Made by a program: the position numbers and the translations under genes | Notes under the pieces: generated by a model | The model's database searches: none | Told to the model about the DNA's origin: nothing | The model's input: only the letters and a program-made list of their open reading frames with translations | NCBI GenBank assembly: GCA_947630365.1 | Contig: CANRHI010000003.1 | Coordinates: 1-46,693 of the forward strand | From: an uncultured Clostridia bacterium | GTDB lineage: Bacteria > Bacillota > Clostridia > Christensenellales > Borkfalkiaceae | Length of the DNA stretch: 46,693 nucleotides | Reading direction: 5' to 3' | Shown: in pieces, positions 24,758 to 32,954 of the stretch | How the letters are laid out: each line of letters opens with the position of its first letter | Numbering within the stretch: position 1 is the first letter of the stretch

Positions 24758-27718
24758 TTACACGATCTTCCCGTGGCACTTCTTGTATTTGAGGCCGCTG
24801 CCGCAAGGGCAGGGGTCGTTGGGACCGGGCTTCTTCGCCTTCTTCATGGAGGCGGGGTCGAAGCGCTCCTGTCCGCTCGTTTTGAGGGCGGAGACATCTA
24901 CCTGCGCGGGCACGGAAGGCATGGAAACGGCGGGGCGGGGCGCATTTGCGCTCGCTGCGGGCGCCGTGGGAGCCGCGGGCTCCTGCTTTGCCGCCGCATC
25001 TTGGGGCGCCGTTTCGGGCTGAGAAGCTGCGGGCTGTTGGGGCGCGGGCGCCGTGGGAAGGATGCGCTGTGTCGGGCGCTGGCGCATTTCGATCTGCGCC
25101 TTCAAGAGGATGGAGATGGTGCGCTCCTGAATGCGTTCGACCATCTCGTCGAACATGGCGAACCCCTCCTGCTTGTAGGCGATGATGGGGTCGGACTGCC
25201 CGTAGGCGCGAAGGCGGATACCCTTGCGGAGCTGGTCCATCGCGTCGATGTGGTCGATCCAGTTGTTGTCGACGACGCGAAGGAGCACGTTGCGCTCCGC
25301 CTGCGCGAAGTCCACTCTCCCCTCCGTCTCCTCGCGGATGCGGACGATCTTCTCCTCGTAGCACTGCGCCGTCTTTTCGGAGATCTTGCGGATGGCCGTC
25401 TCGTAGTCCCACTTCTCGAGCTTTTCTCTCGTGATGAAATTCGTCCCCTCGGGGATGAGCCTGCGCTCGATGGCGACGTTCAGATCGTTCTCGTCCCACT
25501 TCTCGGGCATGTCGTCCGCATTGACGGCGCCGCGCACGACGGTGACGACGTAATCGGGGATATATTTCAGAATTTGGCTGTGGACATCCTCGCCCTTGAT
25601 GACTTTCATTCTCTCGGCGTACATGATCATGCGCTGCTTGTTCATGACGTCGTCGTATTGGAGGACGTTCTTACGGATGCCGAAGTTTTTGCCCTCGATC
25701 TGCTTCTGCGCGTACTCGATGAGGCGGGAAAGCAGCCCGCTTTCGAGGCTCTCGTCCTCCTGCATCTTCGCCATCGCGTAGATCTTCTTCATGCGTTCGC
25801 CGCCGAAGCGGACCATGAGATCGTCCTCGAGGGAAAGGAAGAAGATGGACGTACCGACGTCTCCTTGGCGGCCCGACCTTCCGCGGAGCTGGTTGTCGAT
25901 ACGGCGGCTCTCGTGCCGCTCGGTGCCGATGATGCAGAGCCCACCCGCTTCGATGACCTTGACCTTCTCTTCGTCCGTCTGCGCCTTGTACTTGTTGTAG
26001 AGCTCGTGGTAGCGGTCGCGCACCTTCTGCGTCTCCTCGTCTACCTCGGCGTAGCTCGTGGCGAGCTCGATGACCTCGTGCTCCACGCCCTCCTCGCGGA
26101 GGCGCTTCTTCGCAAGGTATTCGGGGTTGCCGCCGAGGAGGATATCCGTTCCGCGGCCCGCCATGTTGGTGGAAATGGTCACCGCGCCGTACCTGCCCGC
26201 CTGCGCGACGATCTCCGCCTCGCGTTCGTGGTTCTTTGCGTTCAATATATTATGCTGAATGCCGTTGCGGCGAAGCAGCCTCGAGATCTCCTCGGACTTT
26301 TCGACGGAGACGGTACCCACAAGGATGGGCTGCCCCTGCTCGTGCCGCTCGGCGATCTCGCGCACGATGGCTTTCTTCTTGCCCTCGACGGTGGCGAAGA
26401 TCTTGTCGTGCAAGTCCTCCCTTCTTACGGGCTTGTTGGTGGGGATCTCGATGACGTCGAGCGAGTAGATGGTGCGGAATTCCCCCTCCTCCGTCTTGGC
26501 GGTACCCGTCATGCCCGAGAGCTTTTTGTAGAGACGGAAGTAATTCTGGAAGGTGATGGTCGCATACGTCTTGTTCTCCTCGCGGACCTTCACGCCCTCC
26601 TTGGCTTCGATGGCTTGGTGCAGCCCGTCCGAATAGCGGCGCCCGATCATGAGACGGCCCGTGAATTCGTCGACGATGATGATCTCGCCGTCCTGGATGA
26701 TGTACTCCTCGTTGAGGTGGAAGAGCTCGTGCGCCTTGAGCGCCTGCTGGATGTGGTGGTTTAAGGAGGCGTGCTCGATATCGGCGATATTCTCGATGCC
26801 GAAAAACTTCTCCGCCTTCTCCGCGCCGTACTCGGTGAGCTGGACCTGCTTATCCTTGCGCTCGACGACGTAATCCCACTCGAGCGCCTCCGCCTGCGCC
26901 AGCTTGCGTTCGCCCGAGGCCTTGTCCTTCTTGCGCTTTCTCGCCTCCGCCTCGGCCTCTTCGAGCTCGTCGTCGAAGCCGCCCTTGAGGGTGCGGACGA
27001 AGCGGTCTACCTGCGTATACAGCTCGGAGGACTGCCCGCCCCTTCCCGAGATGATAAGGGGGGTGCGCGCCTCGTCGATGAGGATGCTATCCACCTCGTC
27101 CACGATGGCGAAGTTGAGCTCGCGCTGGACCATGAGGGAGAGGTCGGACTTCAGATTGTCGCGAAGATAGTCGAAGCCGAATTCGTTGTTGGTGCCGTAG
27201 GTGATGTCGCTGTTGTAGGCGGCGCGCTTGTCGTCGTCGCTCATGCCGGGGACGACGACGCCCACCGTGAGCCCCATGAAGCGGTGCACCTTGCCCATCC
27301 ACTCTGCGTCGCGACGGGCGAGGTAGTCGTTGACCGTGACGATGTGCACGCCCTTTCCGCCGATGGCCTCAAGGTAGGCGGGAAGAGTGGCGACGAGCGT
27401 TTTGCCTTCGCCCGTTTTCATCTCGGCGATGCGCCCCTGGAAGAGGCAGATGCCGCCGACGATCTGCACATGGAAGTGCTTCATGCCGAGCACGCGCCAG
27501 CTCGCCTCGCGAAGAGCGGCGAATGCCTCGGGAAGCAGACTTTCGAGCGTCTCCCCCGCGGCGTGCCGCTGTTTGAAGATGGCGGTCTGCGCCTGCAGCT
27601 CCGCGTCGCTCATGGCTTGGTACTTGGGCTCGAGCGCCTCGACCTGCGCAGCCGTCTTGTTGAGCTTTTTCAGGCTCCTGCGGCTGTCTGAATTTTTGAT
27701 GTAACCGATAATTCCCAT
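24758..27718 (-). CDS. secA: Preprotein translocase ATPase SecA
   Basis: The 986-residue motor protein drives secretion through SecYEG. Seen are MKTGEGKTLVA (Walker A, 100-110), VTVNDYLARRDAEWMG, YGTNNEFGFDYLRDN, VDEVDSILIDEARTPLIISG, GMTGTAKTEEGEF, TNMAGRGTDI and a QLRGRSGRQGD motif. The C-terminus ends in the zinc-binding PCPCGSGLKYKKCHG tail, reached through a long Ala/Pro/Gln-rich linker (about residues 895-960). The start at 27718 was chosen because the family begins at this GIIGYIKNS-type helix and an AAGGAAA site precedes it; a longer frame from 27781 would begin within the promoter. It has a near-perfect promoter of its own. Confidence 0.98.
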   Translation of the reverse strand: MGIIGYIKNSDSRRSLKKLNKTAAQVEALEPKYQAMSDAELQAQTAIFKQRHAAGETLESLLPEAFAALREASWRVLGMKHFHVQIVGGICLFQGRIAEMKTGEGKTLVATLPAYLEAIGGKGVHIVTVNDYLARRDAEWMGKVHRFMGLTVGVVVPGMSDDDKRAAYNSDITYGTNNEFGFDYLRDNLKSDLSLMVQRELNFAIVDEVDSILIDEARTPLIISGRGGQSSELYTQVDRFVRTLKGGFDDELEEAEAEARKRKKDKASGERKLAQAEALEWDYVVERKDKQVQLTEYGAEKAEKFFGIENIADIEHASLNHHIQQALKAHELFHLNEEYIIQDGEIIIVDEFTGRLMIGRRYSDGLHQAIEAKEGVKVREENKTYATITFQNYFRLYKKLSGMTGTAKTEEGEFRTIYSLDVIEIPTNKPVRREDLHDKIFATVEGKKKAIVREIAERHEQGQPILVGTVSVEKSEEISRLLRRNGIQHNILNAKNHEREAEIVAQAGRYGAVTISTNMAGRGTDILLGGNPEYLAKKRLREEGVEHEVIELATSYAEVDEETQKVRDRYHELYNKYKAQTDEEKVKVIEAGGLCIIGTERHESRRIDNQLRGRSGRQGDVGTSIFFLSLEDDLMVRFGGERMKKIYAMAKMQEDESLESGLLSRLIEYAQKQIEGKNFGIRKNVLQYDDVMNKQRMIMYAERMKVIKGEDVHSQILKYIPDYVVTVVRGAVNADDMPEKWDENDLNVAIERRLIPEGTNFITREKLEKWDYETAIRKISEKTAQCYEEKIVRIREETEGRVDFAQAERNVLLRVVDNNWIDHIDAMDQLRKGIRLRAYGQSDPIIAYKQEGFAMFDEMVERIQERTISILLKAQIEMRQRPTQRILPTAPAPQQPAASQPETAPQDAAAKQEPAAPTAPAASANAPRPAVSMPSVPAQVDVSALKTSGQERFDPASMKKAKKPGPNDPCPCGSGLKYKKCHGKIV

Positions 27719-27763
27719 ACGATTTCCTTGTTTTTCGCGTTTCCGCGTCAGTGTCCACGCTAT

Positions 27764-27792
27764 ATTGTACAATATTTCCAAAATAATGTCAA
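27764..27792 (-). promoter_or_regulatory. Sigma-A promoter of secA
   Basis: The minus strand has a perfect -35 TTGACA (27787-27792), 17 bases, then -10 TACAAT (27764-27769). The -10 lies in the ten-base palindrome ATTGTACAAT. The predicted 5' leader of secA is about 39 bases. Confidence 0.9.
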
Positions 27793-27890
27793 AGTGATTT
27801 GCCCCCTTTTCGAAAATTTCACGCGGTATCCACGCTTTTTTCCTCCGCCTTTTTTTGTTTCCGACACAAAGCGCGAAGTTTTTCCCCGCC

Positions 27891-27918
27891 GCAAGAAAAA
27901 AGCCCGCGGGGGCGGGCT
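27891..27918 (-). terminator. Rho-independent terminator after the DeoC-like gene
   Basis: A 7-base GC-rich stem, AGCCCGC and GCGGGCT with a 4-base loop (27901-27918), is followed on the minus strand by TTTTTC. It begins just after the stop codon of the gene at 27920 and separates it from the secA promoter. Confidence 0.93.
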
Positions 27919-27919
27919 G

Positions 27920-28702
27920 TCAGGCGTTGGTTTCGGCATGCAAGCCGCCGTCTTGCGAAACGGGCGGCTCGGCCTTGACAAAGACGCTGCGGGCGTTCTC
28001 GTAGAGCTCGTCGGAAATGCGCTCGCCGAAGAGGGTGGAAAAGCGGGAAGCCCCCGCGCGAAGGAGCATTTTGAGCTGCTCGGCGTTCTCCACCTCCGCG
28101 CACTCCACAAACAGCCTGCCCGCCGCGGCGCGAAGGGCGCGAAGGAGAAGCTCGGTCTCCCCCCGCACGCACACGCCGTCCGCCTTCCCCTCGATGGCGG
28201 CGCGCACCCCGAGGGCGATCTCCTTCTCTCCGAGGGAATGGTCCTCGAGCGAGACGACGAGCGGCCGCTTTTTGACCGCGCGGCGAAGTTTCGCCACCTC
28301 CCGCTTGAGGTAGGAAAAATTCCCTCCCATGAGCGCCGAGTAGCAAAGGACCAGCCTTACTTCCCCCGCTCCGCCCTTTAGGGCGCGCTTTGCCTCGCTC
28401 TTTTTGGTGGCGGGAAGACTCTCCCCCGTTCCGCCGACGAGGCAGACGATGCGAAGCGCCTCGCTGTTTTTCAGCCGCCGCGCGGGGACGACGTTCACGG
28501 GAGAGACCAAAATGCCGCACGCCCCCAATTTTTCCGCCGTGGAGACGGCGCTCTTCAATGCGGCGCGGTCGGTCTCCCGCCGCGAGGCGTCTACGACCAG
28601 CCGTTTGAGGGTGAAGGAAATTTCCGCCTCCCTCCTTGTGCGCTTGAATTCCACATACTCCGCGGTCTCCGCCGCAGACAAAAAGGTTCCGTCCATGCCC
28701 AT
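27920..28702 (-). CDS. DeoC-like TIM-barrel protein lacking the aldolase catalytic residues
   Basis: The 260-residue protein follows the deoxyribose-phosphate aldolase fold: SPVNVVPARRLKNS (residues 67-80), VCLVGGTGESLPATKKSEAK (86-105), GAGEVRLVL (111-119), then LLRAGASRFST at 213-223. The three catalytic positions of DeoC are all changed. By alignment the Asp of the EVDMV-type motif is Arg116, the Schiff-base lysine is Cys178 and the second lysine is Glu200. It therefore cannot use the DeoC mechanism and is probably a pseudoenzyme or a paralogue with another function. It is followed by a strong terminator, so it forms a one-gene unit. The ATG at 28702 was used; an ATG two codons later is equally possible. 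Confidence 0.75.
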   Translation of the reverse strand: MGMDGTFLSAAETAEYVEFKRTRREAEISFTLKRLVVDASRRETDRAALKSAVSTAEKLGACGILVSPVNVVPARRLKNSEALRIVCLVGGTGESLPATKKSEAKRALKGGAGEVRLVLCYSALMGGNFSYLKREVAKLRRAVKKRPLVVSLEDHSLGEKEIALGVRAAIEGKADGVCVRGETELLLRALRAAAGRLFVECAEVENAEQLKMLLRAGASRFSTLFGERISDELYENARSVFVKAEPPVSQDGGLHAETNA

Positions 28703-28737
28703 AGTTTTCCCGAAAATTTCGGAAAATACTCCAGCTC

Positions 28738-28766
28738 TTGGCAGGAAGTGACAGCGAATTTATGAT
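28738..28766 (+). promoter_or_regulatory. Promoter of the small membrane-protein gene
   Basis: -35 TTGGCA (28738-28743), 17 bases, -10 TATGAT (28761-28766) on the plus strand. The predicted start site falls about 5 bases before the ATG at 28778, leaving no room for a Shine-Dalgarno site. Confidence 0.7.
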
Positions 28767-28777
28767 ACAATTCCCCC

Positions 28778-29023
28778 ATGCTTCTCCTCTCCGTGCAGGG
28801 AAGAGGCGCGGTGTACACGCTGTGCCTGCTCCTCATTTGTATCATACTCGTCCACGGCATCCGTTTGGCGCGCATCGGCTACCGATCGCTCGGCAAAAAA
28901 ATGCCGCCCGAAAAGCCCAAGCCGCCCGAAAAAAAGCCCGAGCCCGTGTACTATATCGTCGAAAAGCGCAAAAAGCGCTCCAAGGCCGAATATTCCGACC
29001 CGAAGCGCATTTCCTTCAAATGA
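28778..29023 (+). CDS. Small single-pass membrane protein with basic, proline-rich tail
   Basis: The 81-residue product has one hydrophobic segment (about residues 10-30, TLCLLLICIILVHGI type), then a Pro/Lys-rich linker (KPKPPEKKPEP) and a conserved-looking tail YYIVEKRKKRSKAEYSDPKR. I have the impression that such tails recur in clostridial hypothetical proteins but cannot check. It is divergent from the DeoC-like gene. The ATG at 28778 lies only about 5 bases after the predicted transcription start and has no Shine-Dalgarno site. Either it is translated from a nearly leaderless mRNA or it starts at an in-frame GTG at 28811, which has a GGGAAG sequence upstream. A basic cytoplasmic tail could bind nucleic acid or a membrane partner. 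Confidence 0.7.
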   Translation: MLLLSVQGRGAVYTLCLLLICIILVHGIRLARIGYRSLGKKMPPEKPKPPEKKPEPVYYIVEKRKKRSKAEYSDPKRISFK

Positions 29024-29052
29024 CCCGCGAAAAACTTACGCGGAGTGAAAAC

Positions 29053-29403
29053 TCAATCCTCGTACCGCTCGACGTTTTTGCCGCTGTCCCACAGCCGCTC
29101 CAAGTAGTAGAAGAGGCGGCTCTCTTCGTTGAACACATGGACGATGACGTCGCCGTAATCGAGCACGCCCCACCGCCCTTCGCGGATGCCCTCCTTGCGG
29201 ACGGGAGAGAGCTCTAACTTCTCCTCGAGCTTTTCCTCGACCGCCTCGCAAAGCGCCTTTACCTGCGTCGTCGACTTGCCGCTCGCGATGACGAAATACG
29301 AGCAGACCACCGTCTGATCTCCCACATTCACGAGCACGATGTCCTGCGCCTTTTTCTCCGAGAGCGCCTTCGCGGCAAATTTCGCCAATTCGTAGCCTTC
29401 CAT
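29053..29403 (-). CDS. rsfS: Ribosomal silencing factor RsfS
   Basis: This 116-residue protein belongs to the RsfS/DUF143 family, which binds ribosomal protein uL14 and blocks subunit joining when nutrients are low. Typical segments are KKAQDIVLVNV, CSYFVIASGKSTTQVKAL (about residues 35-52), GRWGVLDYGDVIVHVF and the ERLW ending. ATG 29403 has an AAGGGGG site; a longer frame to 29472 lacks one. It follows the nadD-yqeK fusion, the usual neighbour, by 72 bases. The spacer holds a small hairpin (GGGGC/GCCCC at 29431-29445) without a U-run. Confidence 0.95.
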   Translation of the reverse strand: MEGYELAKFAAKALSEKKAQDIVLVNVGDQTVVCSYFVIASGKSTTQVKALCEAVEEKLEEKLELSPVRKEGIREGRWGVLDYGDVIVHVFNEESRLFYYLERLWDSGKNVERYED

Positions 29404-29475
29404 AGAAACCCCCTTGATTTGAACGTTTTTGGGGCATTTTGCCCCGTTTATGTCACACATAGTACTGTGCAAACA

Positions 29476-30612
29476 TCAATTTTTCAAAAATTTGCCCTTC
29501 GTTTCCCACAAAAATGCCTCTTCTGTGAGGCGGTATATGGGCTTCCCGCTTTTTTCCAAATACTGCATTTGCCGCTTTAAGCTCTCGCGGAGGCACTCTT
29601 CCAAATCGCTCCAGAAGAGGCGGCGGAGCTCCTCCACCCCCTCGAACGTGCGCGAGGGCTCGAGTAGATCCGAAAGGTAAATGAGCGCTTCGAGCGGAGA
29701 CATATTCGCCCTTCCGCTCGCGTGGTAGCGGATGGCGAGGAGCACCTCTTCGTCCTTCACGCCGAACATATGCTCCGCGAGGTACGCGCCCGTAAATTGG
29801 TGCACGACGGGAGAAGGCACCTCCTCGGGGAGGTCGAAACCACAAAGGAGCGGGCTTTCGGGCGGAACGTATTTTGCGCAGTCGTGAAGGGCTGCGGCGA
29901 GCACCGCCTTCTTCTCGGGAACGCGCAGGCTCCTCGCGCGCGCGGCTGCCATGAGGGCGACGCGGAAGCTGTGCTCCCTCCGCTCCTCCTTTTCGAGCGA
30001 GAGGGCGGGCAAAATTTCGGGATAGGAATAGGGCGACGAAATGCCCTCCAAATAGTCGAGCACTTCCTCGAAGAGCTCCTTGGGGCGCTTTCCGAAGGCG
30101 AGGGAGACGCGCACCGCCGTCGAGGAGACCTCCTCCCCCGTGAAGGGGATCTCGGCAAAGTCCTTATGGAAGCGGGCGAGAAACGCCTGGTGAAGGGCGG
30201 GGTCGAGCGCTTCCCCCCTCCCGCACACGGCGAGGGTGACGTGGGAGAGAATGTCGTCCGGCTCGCGCCAAGTGACGAAATCCTCGAGCATGTCCGCGCC
30301 GACGAGGAAGTAAATTTCGGCCTCCTTGTACCTTTCGCGGAACGCGCGGCAGGTGAGGTAGGTGTAGCTGGTGCCGCCCGCGTTCAATTCGAAGTCGCTC
30401 ACCTCGGCTTCCTTCAATTTAGAGAAGGCGATGCGGCACATCTGCAGGCGTACCTCTCCCGAGGCGAACGCGCCATGGCTCTTATGAGGCGCCACGAAGG
30501 AGGGCAAAATGACTATCTTATCCAGCCCGAGCGCCTTCACCGCCGCCTCGGCAAGGCGGACGTGCTCTCGATGCACGGGGTCGAACGAGCCCCCGAAGAG
30601 TGCGATCTTCAT
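29476..30612 (-). CDS. nadD: Nicotinate-nucleotide adenylyltransferase fused to YqeK HD-domain hydrolase
   Basis: The 378-residue protein joins two enzymes that are separate neighbours in Bacillus. Residues 1-190 are NadD, making deamido-NAD: GGSFDPVHREH (7-17) and VSSTAVR (about 162-168). Residues 205-378 are YqeK, an HD-domain symmetrical Ap4A hydrolase, with REHSFRVA (H214) and ALHDCAKYVPPE (H243, D244). The nucleotidyltransferase motif reads HREH rather than the usual H-x-G-H, so the glycine is replaced by glutamate. A promoter places the predicted transcription start on the A of the ATG, so the mRNA appears leaderless. The fusion is known in some Clostridia. rsfS follows. Confidence 0.93.
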   Translation of the reverse strand: MKIALFGGSFDPVHREHVRLAEAAVKALGLDKIVILPSFVAPHKSHGAFASGEVRLQMCRIAFSKLKEAEVSDFELNAGGTSYTYLTCRAFRERYKEAEIYFLVGADMLEDFVTWREPDDILSHVTLAVCGRGEALDPALHQAFLARFHKDFAEIPFTGEEVSSTAVRVSLAFGKRPKELFEEVLDYLEGISSPYSYPEILPALSLEKEERREHSFRVALMAAARARSLRVPEKKAVLAAALHDCAKYVPPESPLLCGFDLPEEVPSPVVHQFTGAYLAEHMFGVKDEEVLLAIRYHASGRANMSPLEALIYLSDLLEPSRTFEGVEELRRLFWSDLEECLRESLKRQMQYLEKSGKPIYRLTEEAFLWETKGKFLKN

Positions 30613-30618
30613 ACCCAC

Positions 30619-30647
30619 ATTATACACGATTTCGCGCCCGATTGCAA
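30619..30647 (-). promoter_or_regulatory. Promoter of nadD-yqeK, predicting a leaderless mRNA
   Basis: -35 TTGCAA (30642-30647), 17 bases, perfect -10 TATAAT (30619-30624). Exactly six bases (30613-30618) separate the -10 from the ATG at 30612, so position +1 would be the A of the start codon. No Shine-Dalgarno sequence can exist in such a transcript. Confidence 0.82.
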
Positions 30648-30691
30648 GATGCTGCGTTTAATTTGTCTCCGTTTTGGCAAAAATCCCGCCC

Positions 30692-31450
30692 ATGAAGCAT
30701 TTTTCTTTGCCTGTAACGCTGGATTTAGTGTTCTATACCGCGGCGAGCTGGCTGCTCGCCTTCGGGCTGCTCCGCGCGCTTCGCCTCTCCACGGGAATGT
30801 GCGTCGTCATCTCTCTGCTCGCGGCGCTCTCCTGCCTCGTACTCCTTGCCCTCTTCCTCGGAGGAAGGCAAAAAAAGCGGCTGCTCTCCAAGAAGGAACG
30901 GGAGGAAAGCGAGGCGCTCCTTTTGCACCTCGCCCTCGAAAAGGAGGAACGGGTGCGCGCCGCCCTCCTTGCCGCCTATCGCGCGGACGGGCGGGACGTC
31001 CATTGCGAGGGCGACTATCTGCGGGTAGACGGCGAGCTCGCCGTGCCGCTCTTCACCATGCAGCCCCTCTCGGCGGATGAGATTGCGGGAGTGCTCAAAA
31101 AATACGGCGGAGACCGCTTTTTCGTGCTGTGCAATTCCCTCACGCCCGAGGCGGAAAAGCTGCTCCATTCCTTCGGGAAGCTCGCCGTGCAAGGAGATCT
31201 CGTGTATCGGCTGTTTTCCCGCACCGAGACCATGCCTAAGCCCCTCATCTGCGGGGAGCTCCCCCGCCGCGGCGCCAAGCTCAGGCGCATTTTCTCCAAG
31301 GAGAACGCCCGCCCGTTCTTTGTGAGCGGCGCGCTCCTCCTCTTTATGAGCCTGTTCGCCGTGTTCCCCGTCTACTACCTCACCGTGGGCTGCATCCTCT
31401 TGGCACTCTCCGTCGTCATTCACGCGGTGGGCTTCCGCGAAAGGCAATAA
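30692..31450 (+). CDS. Membrane protein of unknown function with a soluble central domain
   Basis: The 252-residue protein has two N-terminal membrane segments (about 12-30 and 35-57), a soluble domain (60-205), and two C-terminal ones (about 208-226 and 228-245). The soluble part, with YLRVDGELAVPLFTMQPLSA then RFFVLCNSLTPEAEKLL, loosely resembles degenerate PD-(D/E)XK nuclease-like folds found in some membrane proteins, but no convincing active site is visible. It is divergent from nadD and convergent with nnrD. An in-frame TTG start at 30674 exists; ATG 30692 is preferred because the membrane segment follows it, although neither has a good Shine-Dalgarno site. Function unknown. Confidence 0.65.
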   Translation: MKHFSLPVTLDLVFYTAASWLLAFGLLRALRLSTGMCVVISLLAALSCLVLLALFLGGRQKKRLLSKKEREESEALLLHLALEKEERVRAALLAAYRADGRDVHCEGDYLRVDGELAVPLFTMQPLSADEIAGVLKKYGGDRFFVLCNSLTPEAEKLLHSFGKLAVQGDLVYRLFSRTETMPKPLICGELPRRGAKLRRIFSKENARPFFVSGALLLFMSLFAVFPVYYLTVGCILLALSVVIHAVGFRERQ

Positions 31451-31470
31451 AAAAGAGCCCGCAGGCTCTT
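31447..31470. terminator. Bidirectional terminator between convergent genes
   Basis: A 7-base stem AAGAGCC/GGCTCTT with a four-base loop (31453-31470) lies between the stop codons of the plus-strand membrane protein gene and the minus-strand nnrD gene. The minus strand has TTTTTT after the stem, a strong terminator for the nnrD operon; the plus strand has only a short T-run. Confidence 0.88.
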
Positions 31471-32954
31471 TATCTCGGTATAGCTTCGGGAAGAAGGGCG
31501 ATGACGTCCTCCGCATTCGAGGCATATTCGCCGTAGCGCGCCGAAGCGAGCTCGCCCGCCTTCCCCAAACAGTAGCAGGAGACCACCGCAGCCTCGAAGG
31601 GCGGAACGCCCCGCGCGCAGGTGCCCGCAAGGAAGCCCGCAAGCGCGTCCCCGCTCCCTCCCTTGGCAAGCGCGGCCGAGCCCGTGGGATTGATGGCGAC
31701 CCGCTCCCCATCCGTGATGACGGTGCGGTTGTTCTTGAGAACGACCACCGCGCCGTACTCCTTGGCAAACGCCTTGGCGGCGGAGATGGGGTCCGCGAGA
31801 ATTTCCGCGATGGGCTTGCCCGTGAGGCGGGAAAATTCCTTGATGTGCGGCGTTACGACGAGCGCGCACTTCTTTGTTTTCAATATATCGTGCATTTTAT
31901 AGGCACTTATCGTGTTGAGGGCGTCGGCGTCCAACACGAGAGTGCCGTTTTCGTAAGTTCCGAGAAGCTCCCCGAGGGTATCGCGCACGGCGGAGGAAAT
32001 GCCCGCTCCCATGCCGAAGGCGACGGCTTGGGTGAAGATGGGCTCGCCGTCGTAGAAAGAAAAGAGACAGGTGGGGTACTTCGCGGCGACGAGAACGCGG
32101 TGGAGCTCGTCCGACATTTGGAAGGCGGAGAGCCTGGCTCCGTCCTCGCAGGGGACGGAGGAGGACGCCATATAAAATTCGGTGTATCCCGCGCCGGACC
32201 TGAGCGCCGCGCCCGCCGAAAGCAAGGGAGCGCCCAAGATGTTGCAGGTCGCAAGGATGGCGACGCTGCCGTAGTCGCCCTTGTTGGAATGCGATCTTCT
32301 GTGCGGGAAGAACGCCTTCACGTCCGCCTCCTCCCACACTTCCGCCCCGCCCGAGACGGGAATGCCGATGTCGGCAACGGTGATGTTCCCCGCAAGGTCG
32401 GCGCCGTCCGAGAGCAAGAGCTCCGCCTTGAGGGCGCCCATGCAGACGGTCTCGTCCGCGCGCACCGCTTCCCCCGCCGCAATGCCGCCAAAGCCTAACC
32501 CCGAGGGCACGTCGCAGGAGACGATATACCCGCCGCTCGCGTTCAAAAAGCGGATGAGGGCGAGAGCCTCCCCTTCCGCCGCGCGGGAAATGCCCGTGCC
32601 GAGCACGCAATCGACGAGAAGGGGGTACCTTCTCCTCGGCATACGGCAGAAAACCTCCCCTTGGAACGCCTCCTTTGCCGCAAGGCAGGCGAGAGAAAAC
32701 TTCTCCGCAAGGCAGAGGACCTGTACTTCCAAGCCCTCCTTCCGAAGCAGCTCCGCCGCGACGAAGCCGTCTCCCCCGTTGTTTCCGCCGCCGCAGACGA
32801 AGAGAACGTCCGAAAGGTGCAGCCGCTCCGCCGCTCCCTTTACCGCCAAACTTAACGCAGCGCCCGCCCGTTCCATGAGGACGGAAACGGGCGTTCCGCT
32901 TTTTACCGCCTCGTCGGCGGCGCGCATTTGCGAAAACGTGTAGGCAAAATTCAT
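31470..32954 (-). CDS. nnrD: Bifunctional NAD(P)HX epimerase/dehydratase (NnrE-NnrD fusion)
   Basis: The 494-residue enzyme repairs hydrated NADH and NADPH. The N-terminal YjeF_N epimerase domain (about 1-205) has CGGGNNGGDGFVAAELL (54-70) and a VDCVLGTGISR loop. The C-terminal carbohydrate-kinase-like domain (about 220-494) is the ADP/ATP-dependent dehydratase, with VVTPHIKEFSRLTG and the nucleotide-binding AKGGSGDALAGFLAG. The start at 32954 shares an ATGA overlap with the birA stop. The long frame upstream of it lies inside birA. This is the last gene of a run recX-birA-nnrD and is followed by a strong terminator. Confidence 0.95.
   Translation of the reverse strand: MNFAYTFSQMRAADEAVKSGTPVSVLMERAGAALSLAVKGAAERLHLSDVLFVCGGGNNGGDGFVAAELLRKEGLEVQVLCLAEKFSLACLAAKEAFQGEVFCRMPRRRYPLLVDCVLGTGISRAAEGEALALIRFLNASGGYIVSCDVPSGLGFGGIAAGEAVRADETVCMGALKAELLLSDGADLAGNITVADIGIPVSGGAEVWEEADVKAFFPHRRSHSNKGDYGSVAILATCNILGAPLLSAGAALRSGAGYTEFYMASSSVPCEDGARLSAFQMSDELHRVLVAAKYPTCLFSFYDGEPIFTQAVAFGMGAGISSAVRDTLGELLGTYENGTLVLDADALNTISAYKMHDILKTKKCALVVTPHIKEFSRLTGKPIAEILADPISAAKAFAKEYGAVVVLKNNRTVITDGERVAINPTGSAALAKGGSGDALAGFLAGTCARGVPPFEAAVVSCYCLGKAGELASARYGEYASNAEDVIALLPEAIPR

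Noticed and set aside
24701..26764. Long plus-strand open frame opposite secA
   Set aside because: Shadow of secA, overlapping the conserved ATPase codons in antisense.
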